Assembly (NCBI RefSeq): GCF_051535235.1
Contig: NZ_JBPPLZ010000012.1
Span: forward strand, 1 to 64,000
Reading direction: 5' to 3'
DNA: 64,000 nt
Origin: Nitrobacter sp051535235
GTDB taxonomy: Bacteria > Pseudomonadota > Alphaproteobacteria > Rhizobiales > Xanthobacteraceae
Both the position numbers and the translations under genes were made by a program. Under the pieces are notes generated by a model. It had not been told where the DNA came from and made no database searches. It saw only the letters and a program-made list of their open reading frames with translations. Position 1 is the first letter of the stretch. Every line of letters starts with the position of its first letter. Positions 46,796 through 55,644 of the stretch are shown one piece after another.

Positions 46796-48442
46796 TCACT
46801 CTGCTGCGATTGCGACTGGCTCATGCGCCGTGTGGCCGTCGCCTTTGCGGATGGACCAGATGCTATCGGCGGGGCCGTGCTTGACGCGCCACGCAGTGGC
46901 GGTCGCCATCCAGGCGAAGCACAGCGCGCCGATGAAGGCGACGACATCGACGCCAATGGTCGCGGCGCTGCCATGCGCCCACATGCCGAGTGCCGGAAAC
47001 AGCTGCGCGGCAAGCGTGGTCAGCGGGATCGCCATCGTCGTCAACGCGCAAAGCCATAGCAGATGCACGGCCGAGCGCGCCGCGCCCCATGCGAAGGCCC
47101 ATGCGAGCGAGCCGAAGAACACAGCATAGTAGACATATGCATGCCATGCGTTCAGATTGGCGACGCGGCCATGCAGCCACTTGGCCGCAACGATGGTGAG
47201 CGACAGGCCCGCGACGCAGCCGAGGCACACGCCCACGGTCGCGCTGCCTAAAAGGCGCGTCGAGCGCGATTGCTTGGCCTCCCCGCCCTTGCGCGCCTTC
47301 TTCCGACGCGTCTCGATCCACAGCAGGTTGCCCGAATAGAACAGCCATGCCCCGGAAAATCCGAGGAAGAAATAGGCCCATGTGATCGTTGATCCGCCAT
47401 ATTCCCCGGTGTGCAGGGCGAGGATTGTTGTTCCGACTCGTCGATCCATATCCTGGCGTGATGCACGGTTATCCTTGATGAGCGTGCCGGTCACGGCGCT
47501 GAGAATCACGCCTCCAAAGCGGGTATCCCCGACGTAGCCGCGCTCGGCTCCGGCGAATTTCACAGCGGCGGCCTTGTCTCCGAAATTCCTGAAGACCATG
47601 ACTTTGGGCTCAAAATCGGTCACCTGGGCGTTCAGGCGCTGGAGCAACTGCGTGGGCGGCATCATGACACCCGCTTCCCCGATCGGCCTTGGCGCGCGCC
47701 ATCGCTCGAGATCGCGTGCCATCATCACCTTTTGCTTGCCGCCAAAAACCACACTCTCCTGTGCCGACCAGAGCGGCCCTCCGAAGCCCCATGCGGTGGC
47801 GGTCACCGCAATCACAAGGTGAAACGGGAGCGCTGTAATCCCGACGACGTTGTGCGCGTCCAGCCACATGCGCTTGAGGTTTTTGCCGATACGCAGCGCC
47901 AGGAAATCCTTGACGAGCGACGGCAGCAGCGAGATCACCCCCGCGATCAGCGCCACGCCGTAGAGCAGCGAGACCACCCCCATGAAATACGATCCCCAAG
48001 GGTCTGGAATCCCGACGCGCATATGAACCGTATTGATGAGCTCTGCCAGTTCGGACGGCTCCTCCTGCTTGGCCAGCAGCGTGCCATCGGGCTTGAGCGT
48101 CGCCCACCAGTGAACATGCCCATGCGGCTGACCCGCCTCATGCGGTGTATCTTCTTTCCAAGTCACCCGCGCGGGTTCGTTCTCGTGCCCCCGCAGATGC
48201 AGCGTGATGCCTTCTTCCCGCGCTTCAGGATGGGCGGCGGCTACCAGTTCGAGGAGACGGGGGGCATCGTCCAAGGGAACCGCTGCCACACCCACGGCGG
48301 GCGGCGACGCCCAGCGCGCGATCGGCTCCTGAAACATGGTGAGCGCGCCCGCATAGAAGGCGATGAACAGCGCGAAGCCGCAAGTAATGCCGATCCATGT
48401 GTGGACGGTCTTGTAGAGCTTGACGATATCGGCGCGGATCAT
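46796..48442 (-). CDS. PepSY-associated TM protein of siderophore uptake locus
   Basis: 548 aa inner-membrane protein. Four or more PepSY_TM-type helices (KLYKTVHTWIGITCGFALFI, HMRVGIPDPWGSYFMGVVSLLYGVALIAG, DAHNVVGITALPFHLVIAV) carry paired histidines that could bind haem, plus a periplasmic PepSY region and added C-terminal helices. Such proteins act as ferric-siderophore reductases or uptake helpers beside TonB receptors. It follows two small membrane genes and the receptor in one leftward operon. Confidence 0.87.
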   Translation of the reverse strand: MIRADIVKLYKTVHTWIGITCGFALFIAFYAGALTMFQEPIARWASPPAVGVAAVPLDDAPRLLELVAAAHPEAREEGITLHLRGHENEPARVTWKEDTPHEAGQPHGHVHWWATLKPDGTLLAKQEEPSELAELINTVHMRVGIPDPWGSYFMGVVSLLYGVALIAGVISLLPSLVKDFLALRIGKNLKRMWLDAHNVVGITALPFHLVIAVTATAWGFGGPLWSAQESVVFGGKQKVMMARDLERWRAPRPIGEAGVMMPPTQLLQRLNAQVTDFEPKVMVFRNFGDKAAAVKFAGAERGYVGDTRFGGVILSAVTGTLIKDNRASRQDMDRRVGTTILALHTGEYGGSTITWAYFFLGFSGAWLFYSGNLLWIETRRKKARKGGEAKQSRSTRLLGSATVGVCLGCVAGLSLTIVAAKWLHGRVANLNAWHAYVYYAVFFGSLAWAFAWGAARSAVHLLWLCALTTMAIPLTTLAAQLFPALGMWAHGSAATIGVDVVAFIGALCFAWMATATAWRVKHGPADSIWSIRKGDGHTAHEPVAIAAE

Positions 48443-48449
48443 GCTGCCC

Positions 48450-48743
48450 TCACGCGAAGAACCAGAAGCGGCAGGCAAACAGCGCCGCGAAGGCGAGCAG
48501 ATTCGCCGCGCCGAGCCACGTCCAGGCCGCGGGACCGCTGCGAAACAAAAAGCAGAAGCCGAACACAGCGATCCAGACGAATGCTTCCAGATGGCGCATC
48601 AGCGCGTAGCGCCCGGTCGGAGCGTCGATGCCGCCCGGTCCCAGATAGGCGTAGAGACCGACCAGCGAGAGCGCCAGGCCCAAACCAAGGATGGCGCCGG
48701 CGCCGGCCTTTGCCCAGTCGTCGGGACGAATATCTCCCGCCAT
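48450..48743 (-). CDS. small membrane protein of iron-uptake operon
   Basis: 97 aa with two to three hydrophobic segments. Starts at an ATG inside a chain of tightly packed genes: one base after the upstream stop and seven bases before the PepSY gene side. Size and position match the short DUF3649-like proteins found in siderophore loci, but I cannot confirm the family by motif. Confidence 0.65.
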   Translation of the reverse strand: MAGDIRPDDWAKAGAGAILGLGLALSLVGLYAYLGPGGIDAPTGRYALMRHLEAFVWIAVFGFCFLFRSGPAAWTWLGAANLLAFAALFACRFWFFA

Positions 48744-48744
48744 G

Positions 48745-49011
48745 TCAGTTGCTCCGCCACACGCCGCGAAGCGCGGCGGCATAGGGGAAGACGAACAGGC
48801 AGACCATCGCGACATGCAGGGTCACGAACAGGCCGGACAGCGGACGAAATGCTGTGATCCATGCGATGAGGCCGGCCACCAGCAGCAGGCTCCCCGCCGC
48901 CAACAACAGTCGCCGCGGAGGAGCCTGCGACAACCATTTCTGGTTGGGGCTGGCGAGGTAGAGGCACGCACAGCCTGGAACAGTCAAGGCCAATGCCAGC
49001 ACCACGATCAT
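48745..49011 (-). CDS. DUF3325-like small membrane protein
   Basis: 88 aa with three hydrophobic segments and the early motif YLASPNQKWL followed by RRLLLAAGSLLL, which resembles DUF3325. It lies between the receptor gene and the 97-aa gene, as DUF3325 genes typically do in iron-uptake operons. Function unknown. Confidence 0.7.
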   Translation of the reverse strand: MIVVLALALTVPGCACLYLASPNQKWLSQAPPRRLLLAAGSLLLVAGLIAWITAFRPLSGLFVTLHVAMVCLFVFPYAAALRGVWRSN

Positions 49012-49014
49012 GGT

Positions 49015-51561
49015 TCAGAAATTGAACGTGGTCGACAGGCGATAAGTGCGCGGATCGCTCTTATAAACACTTCCAATAACATGCATCACCTTCCAGTAGC
49101 TGTCGTCAAAGACGTTATCGACGTTGAAGCGGACGATGATGGGCTTGGCGTTCCACGGCGATGCGAAGGTGTAGCGCGCGCCGAGATCGACCTGCGTCCA
49201 TGATGGGACGGTCAGATTCGGTGCGGAGTTGGCGACCACGACATCGCTGGTATAGGTCAGTCGCCCGGTTACTGTCAGACCATCGATAAACGGCGTGTCC
49301 CATTCACCGCCGATCACAGCCCGAAAGTCTGGAGCGCCGGCGGCTCTCCTGCCGTCAAAGGTGCCATTTTGGGTTTTCGTTCGGCGAGCGTCGAGGAAGG
49401 TAACGCCGCCAAGCAGTCTGACGCCCTCGAACAACTCGCCATAGGCATTCAGTTCGATACCGCGGTTTCTCTGTTCGCCGTCCAGCGCCAGCGTCGGCAA
49501 CCCGCCATTGGGATTGGGAACGGAGAGCGTGCTCGGCTGGCTGATCTGGAACGCCGCCAAAGTCGTCGTCACGCGGCCCCAATCGACCTTCACGCCCGTC
49601 TCATACTGCTTGCTCTGGTACGGCGGGAATACCGCCCCGCTATTGGCGTAATTACTGCTGGCGGTCGTGCCCGGTTGTAGATTTTCGATATAGTTTGCGT
49701 AGAGGGAAACCTTTTCCCAGGGCTTTACGACGATCGCATAGGATGGGGACCACGCCGATGCCTTGTAATCTCCGGCAGAGCCGACGATGCTAATTCCGCC
49801 AAGGTATTTCGTCTGTATTTCTTGATAGCGGACACCGGCCGTAAACTGAATTCGCCCATCAAGGACGGACAGCGTGTCGGCCATGCCGATGCTCGAGAGG
49901 TTGATCTCATTCGCTTTACGAGGATTTCCTGGATCTCCCGGCATCGGGGCAAGCGAGAAATCCGGATTGTAGATGGTTCCGACCGGGACAATCGGGCCGA
50001 CACCACTGGTCGACCTGGCCTGATCAGTAAAGCTGGCGGCGTATTGAACCTGCGACAGATCGAGGCTGAGCGCATGAGCGATGGGACCTGTATCCGCGGT
50101 GGCCCTGACACCACCCTGCATGGACAGGACATCGTAGCGCTCGCGATACGATTGTGATCGAATACCGATCGCACCGGAAGGGTTCAGCAATGTGACATTT
50201 CCCACATTGCCGAAGGCGTCGTATCGTTGTTGACCGATCGCCCCGTAGGCCGTCACATTGTCCAGAATGTCGACTTCGCCCTTCACCATACCCAGCGTGA
50301 TCTCGTGTTCGGATCGCCCCCATGGTGGCGAGAGAGGTAGGCTGGTGCTCGGCGCCGAGGGAACCTGTCTGAGATTTGCCAGGCCGCCGGATACGTTGCC
50401 GAGGTCCATGTTCCTGGCGGGCGCGGTCAGGCTTTGGAACTGATTTGCAAAGTCTGCCGACAGCCGGACCCGTTCGCCACGGTAATCGAGATTCAATGCC
50501 GCGTTCCGGAACTTCGACTGCTGGGTATCCACCGCCGTATCTCCCCCGTCGAGGGAGCCGTTGAAACGGATGCCGAACTCCTTGTTATCGCCAAAGCGTC
50601 GACCTAGATCGACATGAGCGCCGAACCGCGAGTCCGACATATAGCGGGTGGTCAATTGCGTCAGCGGTTCGTCGCTGGCCTTCTTGGTGACGAGATTGAC
50701 AGAACCTCCCAGAGCCCCTTGCCCGGCGAAAGCTGCGCCCTTCAAGAGAGCAGCAGGGCCCCTCAGCACTTCGACACGTTCGATCCAATCGGTGCTCGGG
50801 AATTGCATCGGCGACATCGCCGGCAACCCGTTCAGACTATGCCCCGCCGCGTAAGTCTGGGTCATGAAGCCTCGAAAGCTCCAGAACTCATTTGTGCTGC
50901 CTGCGGGACCCGAACTCGTGATTACCGAAGATTCATTGGCCAAGACGTCCGACAGCGTGCGCGCCTGCTGGTCCTCGATCAGCTTCTTGGTATAGCTCGC
51001 CTGGCTGAACGGCGTGTTCATCACGTCGCGATTACCAAGCATGCCGAGTTGGCCACCCGTCGCCACCTGCCCGCCAGCATAAGCCGGCATCGGCGTCATG
51101 GTCGAATTGGGATTGCCGGCGCCTTGCACATCGATCGTGTCGAGCGGAATCGCGCCAGCCGGCAATACGCCGCCGGCGACCGCAGCACCCGGACGTTCGA
51201 TCGCTACGGTGCTCGCATTGGTAAAACGATAGGTGAGTCCGGTTCCGGACAAGAGGCGATCGAGCGCGACCGCAGGCGTCAATACGCCGCGGACGCCGGA
51301 CGAACTCTTGCCGGATGCCAGGGTCTGATCGATGAAGATTTGTACGCGGGTCTGCCGCGAAAACGCGATGAGCGCGCTGGCCAGTCCCTGCGGCGGAATA
51401 TTCAGTTCGCGGATGCCAGTGCTCGCATCGACGCGGGTGGGTTGCACGTTCTGGGCCTTCGCGATATCGGCGGCCGTTGCCGACGCAATCGCGGTTCCTG
51501 CCATCAGTAGTGTCCGAAACCAAGTAAGACGCGCGTTCCGGCTTCCGTTCTCACATCTCAT
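49015..51561 (-). CDS. TonB-dependent siderophore receptor with STN signalling domain
   Basis: 848 aa. Signal peptide to ~residue 36, an STN domain (~50-120: LNIPPQGLASALIAFSRQ, LDRLLSGTGLTYRF) that contacts the FecR anti-sigma factor, a TonB box region, plug domain (ASYTKKLIEDQQARTLSDVLAN, WSFRGFMTQTYA, VEVLRGPAALLKG) and a full barrel ending RLSTTFNF. Likely imports a ferric siderophore, probably of the hydroxamate group, and signals through FecR/FecI encoded just upstream. ATG chosen over an upstream TTG. Confidence 0.93.
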   Translation of the reverse strand: MRCENGSRNARLTWFRTLLMAGTAIASATAADIAKAQNVQPTRVDASTGIRELNIPPQGLASALIAFSRQTRVQIFIDQTLASGKSSSGVRGVLTPAVALDRLLSGTGLTYRFTNASTVAIERPGAAVAGGVLPAGAIPLDTIDVQGAGNPNSTMTPMPAYAGGQVATGGQLGMLGNRDVMNTPFSQASYTKKLIEDQQARTLSDVLANESSVITSSGPAGSTNEFWSFRGFMTQTYAAGHSLNGLPAMSPMQFPSTDWIERVEVLRGPAALLKGAAFAGQGALGGSVNLVTKKASDEPLTQLTTRYMSDSRFGAHVDLGRRFGDNKEFGIRFNGSLDGGDTAVDTQQSKFRNAALNLDYRGERVRLSADFANQFQSLTAPARNMDLGNVSGGLANLRQVPSAPSTSLPLSPPWGRSEHEITLGMVKGEVDILDNVTAYGAIGQQRYDAFGNVGNVTLLNPSGAIGIRSQSYRERYDVLSMQGGVRATADTGPIAHALSLDLSQVQYAASFTDQARSTSGVGPIVPVGTIYNPDFSLAPMPGDPGNPRKANEINLSSIGMADTLSVLDGRIQFTAGVRYQEIQTKYLGGISIVGSAGDYKASAWSPSYAIVVKPWEKVSLYANYIENLQPGTTASSNYANSGAVFPPYQSKQYETGVKVDWGRVTTTLAAFQISQPSTLSVPNPNGGLPTLALDGEQRNRGIELNAYGELFEGVRLLGGVTFLDARRTKTQNGTFDGRRAAGAPDFRAVIGGEWDTPFIDGLTVTGRLTYTSDVVVANSAPNLTVPSWTQVDLGARYTFASPWNAKPIIVRFNVDNVFDDSYWKVMHVIGSVYKSDPRTYRLSTTFNF

Positions 51562-51655
51562 GCCCAATCGCCCCCGTCTTCAACATTGTTACAGGAGGTC
51601 AGCGAGCCCGGCGCTGCCTCCTCTGTGTTGAAGACGACGGAATTGAGAAAGATAA

Positions 51656-52627
51656 TTAGTCGCCCGCCGAACTTTTTTCGGCGTCGTTGTTTGGAATGAT
51701 GATAGTCAGCAGGCCGGCGGCGCGATAGACACGCAGCGACAGGGATTCAGCGATGGTATCGAGCGCGGCATCCGCGTTGTGAGCGTCGAACACTGCAGTG
51801 ACCCGCCGCTGGCCCAGCGCACCGCCAATCAAGGCAATGCGGCCGGAGCGGTAGCGCTGAAGCTCAGCGAGCACCGCGTCGAGGGGGACATTGCGGAAGA
51901 CGAGTTGGCCCTGGCGCCACGCCTGGATGGAATCCAGATCGGCCGCGCTGACGGCGGAAATCCCATCTGCATCGTAGCGAACTGTCTGACCTTGCGTGAC
52001 GACGACCGGCGCACTTGAGGTGGTGCCGGCACGGGCAGAGACGAGGACTGCGTTCCGTGTGACCGCCACGATGACGCCATCGGCGATCTTGACGTCAAAC
52101 GCAGTGCCGAGGACTTTGACTTCGCCGTTCTCGGCCGCAACGACGAATGGCCGGGCCGCGTCCTTTGTTACAGTAAAGAACGCCTCGCCCGTCAGAAGTT
52201 TGACCCTGCGCTCACCGGCGCTGAAGGCGACATCAAGCGCGCTCGCCGTGCCGAGTTCGACCTGGGAACCGTCTTGCAGCGCGATCGCCCGGCGTTCGCC
52301 GACCGCCGTCCGATAGTCGGCGAGCATACCGATCGGAGTCATCTGCCAGGCGATCCCGAGCACAGCCAGCAGCACGGCCACCGCGGCGATCCCTTTTAGC
52401 CGGCCCGCTCGCCTCGGTTTACGCCGCAACCGGGCCGCGTCCGGCGCCAGCGCATCGAGACCGCCCCACATCCGCTCCACAGAGCGCCACGCCGCTTCAT
52501 GCGCCGGGTCGGCGGCAAGCCAGTTCGCGAACGCGCTCCGATCTTCGGCCGTCGCATCGTCATCGCGCAGAAGGACGAACCACTGGACAGCCTGATCGTC
52601 CACGGACTGCATGTCATTCTTGTTCAT
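51656..52627 (-). CDS. fecR: FecR-family anti-sigma factor/regulator
   Basis: 323 aa. N-terminal cytoplasmic DUF4880 region (QAVQWFVLLRDDDATAEDRSAFANWLAADPAHEAAW) that binds the sigma factor, one membrane helix (~80-97), and a periplasmic FecR domain (YRTAVGERRAIALQDGSQVELGT, GEAFFTVTKDAARPFVV, VLGTAFDV) plus an STN-like C-terminal secretin fold. Relays siderophore binding from the receptor to FecI. Lies between the sigma gene and the receptor gene. Confidence 0.93.
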   Translation of the reverse strand: MNKNDMQSVDDQAVQWFVLLRDDDATAEDRSAFANWLAADPAHEAAWRSVERMWGGLDALAPDAARLRRKPRRAGRLKGIAAVAVLLAVLGIAWQMTPIGMLADYRTAVGERRAIALQDGSQVELGTASALDVAFSAGERRVKLLTGEAFFTVTKDAARPFVVAAENGEVKVLGTAFDVKIADGVIVAVTRNAVLVSARAGTTSSAPVVVTQGQTVRYDADGISAVSAADLDSIQAWRQGQLVFRNVPLDAVLAELQRYRSGRIALIGGALGQRRVTAVFDAHNADAALDTIAESLSLRVYRAAGLLTIIIPNNDAEKSSAGD

Positions 52628-52765
52628 GCGGCCTCAGGAGGTGCGACGATTTCGCGGTCAATGTTCGACCATAATGCAAGAAGGATTCCCCGGCGATTCG
52701 ATCTCGCGCGAGATTCGAATACTGCCCAGCTTATAAGACTAAGACGTTATTGTACGGAAAACCAA

Positions 52766-53281
52766 TTAGCCCTTCGGCAAAGAAACTTCACTGAAGCGGG
52801 CTTTCAGGCAGGAAACGGCTTTCACCATATGAACCGTGATCGTGTTCTTGGCGACGCCCAAACGGTCGGCAATCTCCGCGTAGCTCAAGCCTTCGAACTT
52901 ATGGAGGATGAGCACCTCGCGGCAACGTGGCGGCAGGTCGGCGAGCGCCGCGTGCAGCGCCTGAAACTCCTGCCGCGAGATCAGCACGGCGTCTGGCAGC
53001 GGCGCTGGATCGACGATGTTCTCATCCAGTGCAACGGCGTTGCCGAGCGCATTCCGGTGTCGCCGGCGCGCGGTATCGACAGTGAGATTCCTTGTGGTGC
53101 GGAAAAGGTAGCTACGCAGGTCGCGCACCTCTTCGAGAGGGGCGCCGAGCAGACGCAGAAACGCCTCCTGGACGAGATCGGCGGCGGCTGTCCTGGACAT
53201 GCCTTGTCGCATCAGGAGGCGTTGAAGCTTCCCTTGTTCGTCAGCATAAAGCGCCGCCAAATTGGTTGTCAGGTCGCTCAT
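52766..53281 (-). CDS. fecI: FecI-like ECF sigma factor
   Basis: 171 aa. Sigma region 2 (ADLVQEAFLRLL, LRSYLFRTTRNLTVDTARRR) and region 4 (ALADLPPRCREVLILHKFEGLSYAEIADRLGVAKNTITVHMVKA) are complete. Expected to drive transcription of the receptor operon when released by FecR. An iron-control-like palindrome lies 96-112 bp upstream, so transcription of fecI itself is probably iron-regulated. The 138-base gap to fecR has a GC-rich palindrome without T-run. Confidence 0.94.
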   Translation of the reverse strand: MSDLTTNLAALYADEQGKLQRLLMRQGMSRTAAADLVQEAFLRLLGAPLEEVRDLRSYLFRTTRNLTVDTARRRHRNALGNAVALDENIVDPAPLPDAVLISRQEFQALHAALADLPPRCREVLILHKFEGLSYAEIADRLGVAKNTITVHMVKAVSCLKARFSEVSLPKG

Positions 53282-53376
53282 AACGCAACACCGGGGCTAA
53301 CGGTCCGGCAGCCCGCGTCGTTGGGACCGCTCGCCACACGAATAGCGGGCGAACGCTTTTCCCGCAAACTCAATGA

Positions 53377-53393
53377 TTTAGATTGAATCTAGA
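53377..53393. promoter_or_regulatory. iron control element-like palindrome (Irr-type)
   Basis: TTTAGATTGAATCTAGA contains the perfect palindrome TAGATT-G-AATCTA and has the 17-base length and TTTAGA...TCTA ends of the iron control element bound by Irr in Bradyrhizobium (TTTAGAA-N3-TTCTAAA). Eleven of fourteen defined bases agree, and the inner differences are symmetric. It lies upstream of fecI. Confidence 0.5.
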
Positions 53394-53513
53394 GTGATGG
53401 TCAGGTTACCGAAAGTCGGTGCCGATGGAGTTTAATTGCTTCTTCATCGAGCGACCGTGATCGAGGTTGCCGATCGTATCCACGGTGCGTAGGACGACAT
53501 CAAATCTCCACGG

Positions 53514-53624
53514 TCAGCAGGTGTTGGCTTCGGTCGAAACCTCTCCATGGCAAGACGAGCCGCCGTCTCCTTGAGCGACTGCGGAAGTTGCAGCGGGTGT
53601 TTCGTAGCGTTGTGTTTGCGTCAT
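53514..53624 (-). CDS. possible 36-aa cysteine-containing peptide
   Basis: A 36-codon frame with AGGAG and good spacing before its ATG. It ends SSCHGEVSTEANTC. Its ATG overlaps by four bases (ATGA) the stop of an upstream 50-60-codon frame (to about 53780, containing ANCAQNVRDFRSALRLGVT), the classic sign of translational coupling. There is no recognised homologue or maturation enzyme nearby. It lies in mobile debris downstream of an integrase remnant, so it may also be a fragment. Confidence 0.35.
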   Translation of the reverse strand: MTQTQRYETPAATSAVAQGDGGSSCHGEVSTEANTC

Positions 53625-53811
53625 GCGTTGAATCTCCTGACGATCTCGCCTGGCGTTGCAATGGTGACGCCCAACCTGAGCGCCGAGCGAAAGTCCCTGA
53701 CGTTTTGCGCACAATTGGCATCGGCCTGTCCGTTCAAAGCGACCTCAAGAACCATCTCATTCGCAACATCGAACAACATCGGTCGAGTCCGAAGGCTGCT
53801 CATTCGGCTCA

Positions 53812-54689
53812 AGATACGGAGATTGCTGTTTTGGTGCAGAGCCGTGTCATCCTGCGAAACGCGCTCATTAGGATGATCGACGAGGGAGCGGTGCGACGCA
53901 GTGCGGCGCGATGGCGGATGCCGTGCGCACCGACATGGGGAATGCAGGCGCACTGTAAAATGCGCCGCCACCCATGATGATAGGTGTGGTTCATCATCGG
54001 CTTTGTGCGATCGAAGATTGACGGGCAGACGAGTGGAGAGCTTTCGAAGCGCGGAGCATTGCAGCCGATGGGCTTTGTCGCTCAATGGCTTCGTCATCTT
54101 ACCCGTCTTGCTGTCCGGCCAACTCACGCGCCGCTGTTCGAAATCGACCCAGTCCCATTTGAGCATCAGCACCTCGGATATGCAGGTCGCAAACTCAAAT
54201 TGGAGCCGGATCGCGAGCGTGATGGAAGGATGCTTCAATCCTTCTCGGTCGGCACGATCCATCTGGGCGAAGGGCTTCTGTAGTTCTTCGTCGGTGACGA
54301 ACCGCGTCGTTCCTGTCTCGCCGTACTTCTGAACGTGCCTGCATGGATTGGAGCCGTCGGACGATACCCCCATAATTTGGCGAGCTTGAACATCTTCTGC
54401 AGGCAGGCGAGCGTTCAATCGGCATTGCCTGACCGGTCCGCGAGACCCGTCATCAACTCCGAGATGTGGGCGCATGTAACTTCATGCGCCTTGAGGCGGT
54501 CGATGCGCGAAAGGATATGGTTCTTGATTTATGATTCATTGGTGGCGACGGTCGAAAGCTTGTTGTGCAGCTCGAATGCCCCTCGATAAAACTTGGTGCA
54601 TAGCTTCTTCCTTGTCGGAGTTGCGCCTGCGGCCGACTTCTCTGCACTCGGGTCGCGACCGCAGCGCGAAGCGAGCGGTCGACAGCAGA
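53812..54689 (-). pseudogene. degraded tyrosine-type integrase
   Basis: The reverse strand shows successive integrase parts in different frames: DRLKAHEVTCAHISELMTGL and LACLQKMFKLAKLWGY (core-binding), then NPCRHVQKYGETGTTRF with FATCISEVLMLKWDWVDFEQ (start of the catalytic domain), and finally CIPHVGAHGIRHRAAL (the H-x-x-R box). In-frame stops and at least two frame changes interrupt it, and the tyrosine box is lost. Termini are approximate. It represents an older mobile element next to the intact island. Confidence 0.75.
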
Positions 54690-54987
54690 TATTTGCCCTC
54701 GCGATCTCGTTCAGCAGACCGTTGCATTGATCGGTGTTGAAGACGGTGAAGCGTTTGAGAAACGGAATCGCTTGTGCGTTCTCGCCGGTCTCGGCCGCGC
54801 GTTTGTGTTCATCGTCCGGGATTAACCGATCGGCGTAGACAAGCGGCACCTTTGCTGCCGCCGTGCCCCAGGACTGAACCCAGGGCACACGCCGAGCCTC
54901 AAGTTGGCCGACGATCTTGGCGGTGATTTCGTCATAGAGGTTCGTCCGGCTCTCGCCGGCGCGCACATGCTCAGAGTATTTCGACAT
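54690..54987 (-). pseudogene. truncated ArdC-like antirestriction/ssDNA-binding gene
   Basis: Opens MSKYSEHVRAGESRTNLYDE and continues as an ArdC N-terminal domain up to VQSWGTAAAKVP, then jumps directly to VYADRLIPDDEHKRA and AIPFLKRFTVFNTDQC, which normally come about 70 residues later. The catalytic C-terminal part is missing and the frame runs into integrase remains. An internal deletion plus truncation, so judged non-functional. ArdC genes are typical cargo of conjugative elements. Confidence 0.75.
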
Positions 54988-55312
54988 CGCAGGTCTCCGC
55001 GACGGGCGCCGGAGGCCTCTCCTCCAGCCCTCAACCCGTCACGGCCAACCTGGCCGGCACTCTCACTCTGAGGAACACGCTCGACAGCACACCCCGGCGA
55101 CAGCGGCGAATGCCGCCGCAAGCGCCGCGTTAGCTCAGGGAGTCCGCCCCCTGGACGTCTTCGCCGTGGTTCGCGTACCGAACAGCGCGGCCGTCAAGAG
55201 CGAGTCGGATCGTCGCAGCCGAACTTCGCGATTCTACGCTCCGACTTTCTTGCGGGTGCTTCCACGACGCTTCCACAAACGATTTTTGGACGACGAAAAT
55301 CGGAAAAAATAA
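54988..55312. other. gap without supportable gene
   Basis: About 325 bases between the ArdC remnant and the tRNA terminator. Short frames occur but have no coding signals or homology I can see. It is probably further mobile-element debris and the original downstream flank of the tRNA. Confidence 0.4.
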
Positions 55313-55345
55313 AAGCCCTTGAAAACATAACGTTTTCAAGGGCTT
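55313..55345 (-). terminator. intrinsic terminator, formerly of tRNA-fMet
   Basis: AAGCCCTTGAAAAC and GTTTTCAAGGGCTT pair perfectly (14 bp, five-base loop). On the reverse strand the stem is followed by TTTTATTTTTT. It lies seven bases past the displaced 3' tRNA fragment, exactly where the terminator of a leftward tRNA gene would be, and is now separated from the intact tRNA by the island. Confidence 0.85.
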
Positions 55346-55351
55346 ATGTGC

Positions 55352-55396
55352 TGGTTGCGGGGATAGGATTTGAACCTATGACCTTCAGGTTATGAG
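55352..55396 (-). repeat. left attachment site: displaced 3' part of tRNA-fMet
   Basis: These 45 bases are identical to 63885-63929 and run from the anticodon loop to the CCA end of the tRNA-fMet gene. Identity stops sharply at 55397 (G versus C). They define the distal end of the integrated element and mark recombination at the anticodon arm, as usual for tyrosine integrases. Confidence 0.93.
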
Positions 55397-55431
55397 GGTG
55401 ATTTTTTGGCGCTGCAACGTTTTGATATTGC

Positions 55432-55605
55432 TTAGTTCTCCGCCGACTTGTGCCCATAGTGTGCCAGCCGCCGCCAAAACGCGGTTAGGCACTCGTCGCA
55501 AATGGGATCGGCATTCAGCGGCAATCCCTCGATCAATTCGCGCCGTGCCACACGATCTTTCTCGGGCCACTTGCCGCAAATGATGCAATCATCGTTAGTT
55601 GTCAT
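55432..55605 (-). CDS. small double-CxxC zinc-ribbon protein
   Basis: 57 aa, MTTNDDCIICGKWPEKDR... with a second knuckle DPICDECLTAFWRR. Two CxxC pairs spaced 26 residues apart should bind one zinc. Such tiny zinc-ribbon proteins are frequent in phages and islands; the role is unknown. It is the first gene inside the left attachment site, pointing at the site. Confidence 0.6.
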   Translation of the reverse strand: MTTNDDCIICGKWPEKDRVARRELIEGLPLNADPICDECLTAFWRRLAHYGHKSAEN

Positions 55606-55644
55606 GGTTGGCTATTTCAGGGTTGCTGCTGGGGGCAGGGTCAA

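Noticed and set aside
52701..52714. Palindrome ATCTCGCGCGAGAT between fecI and fecR as terminator or operator
   Set aside because: No T-run follows on either strand and the flanks are not symmetric; too little to assign a role.
55130..55339. 69-codon reverse frame upstream of the tRNA fragment
   Set aside because: It runs across the terminator hairpin and has no homology or ribosome site.
55385..55588. 67-codon reverse frame at the left attachment site
   Set aside because: It runs into the tRNA fragment and lacks coding features; the overlapping 57-aa frame with two CxxC pairs is the better gene.
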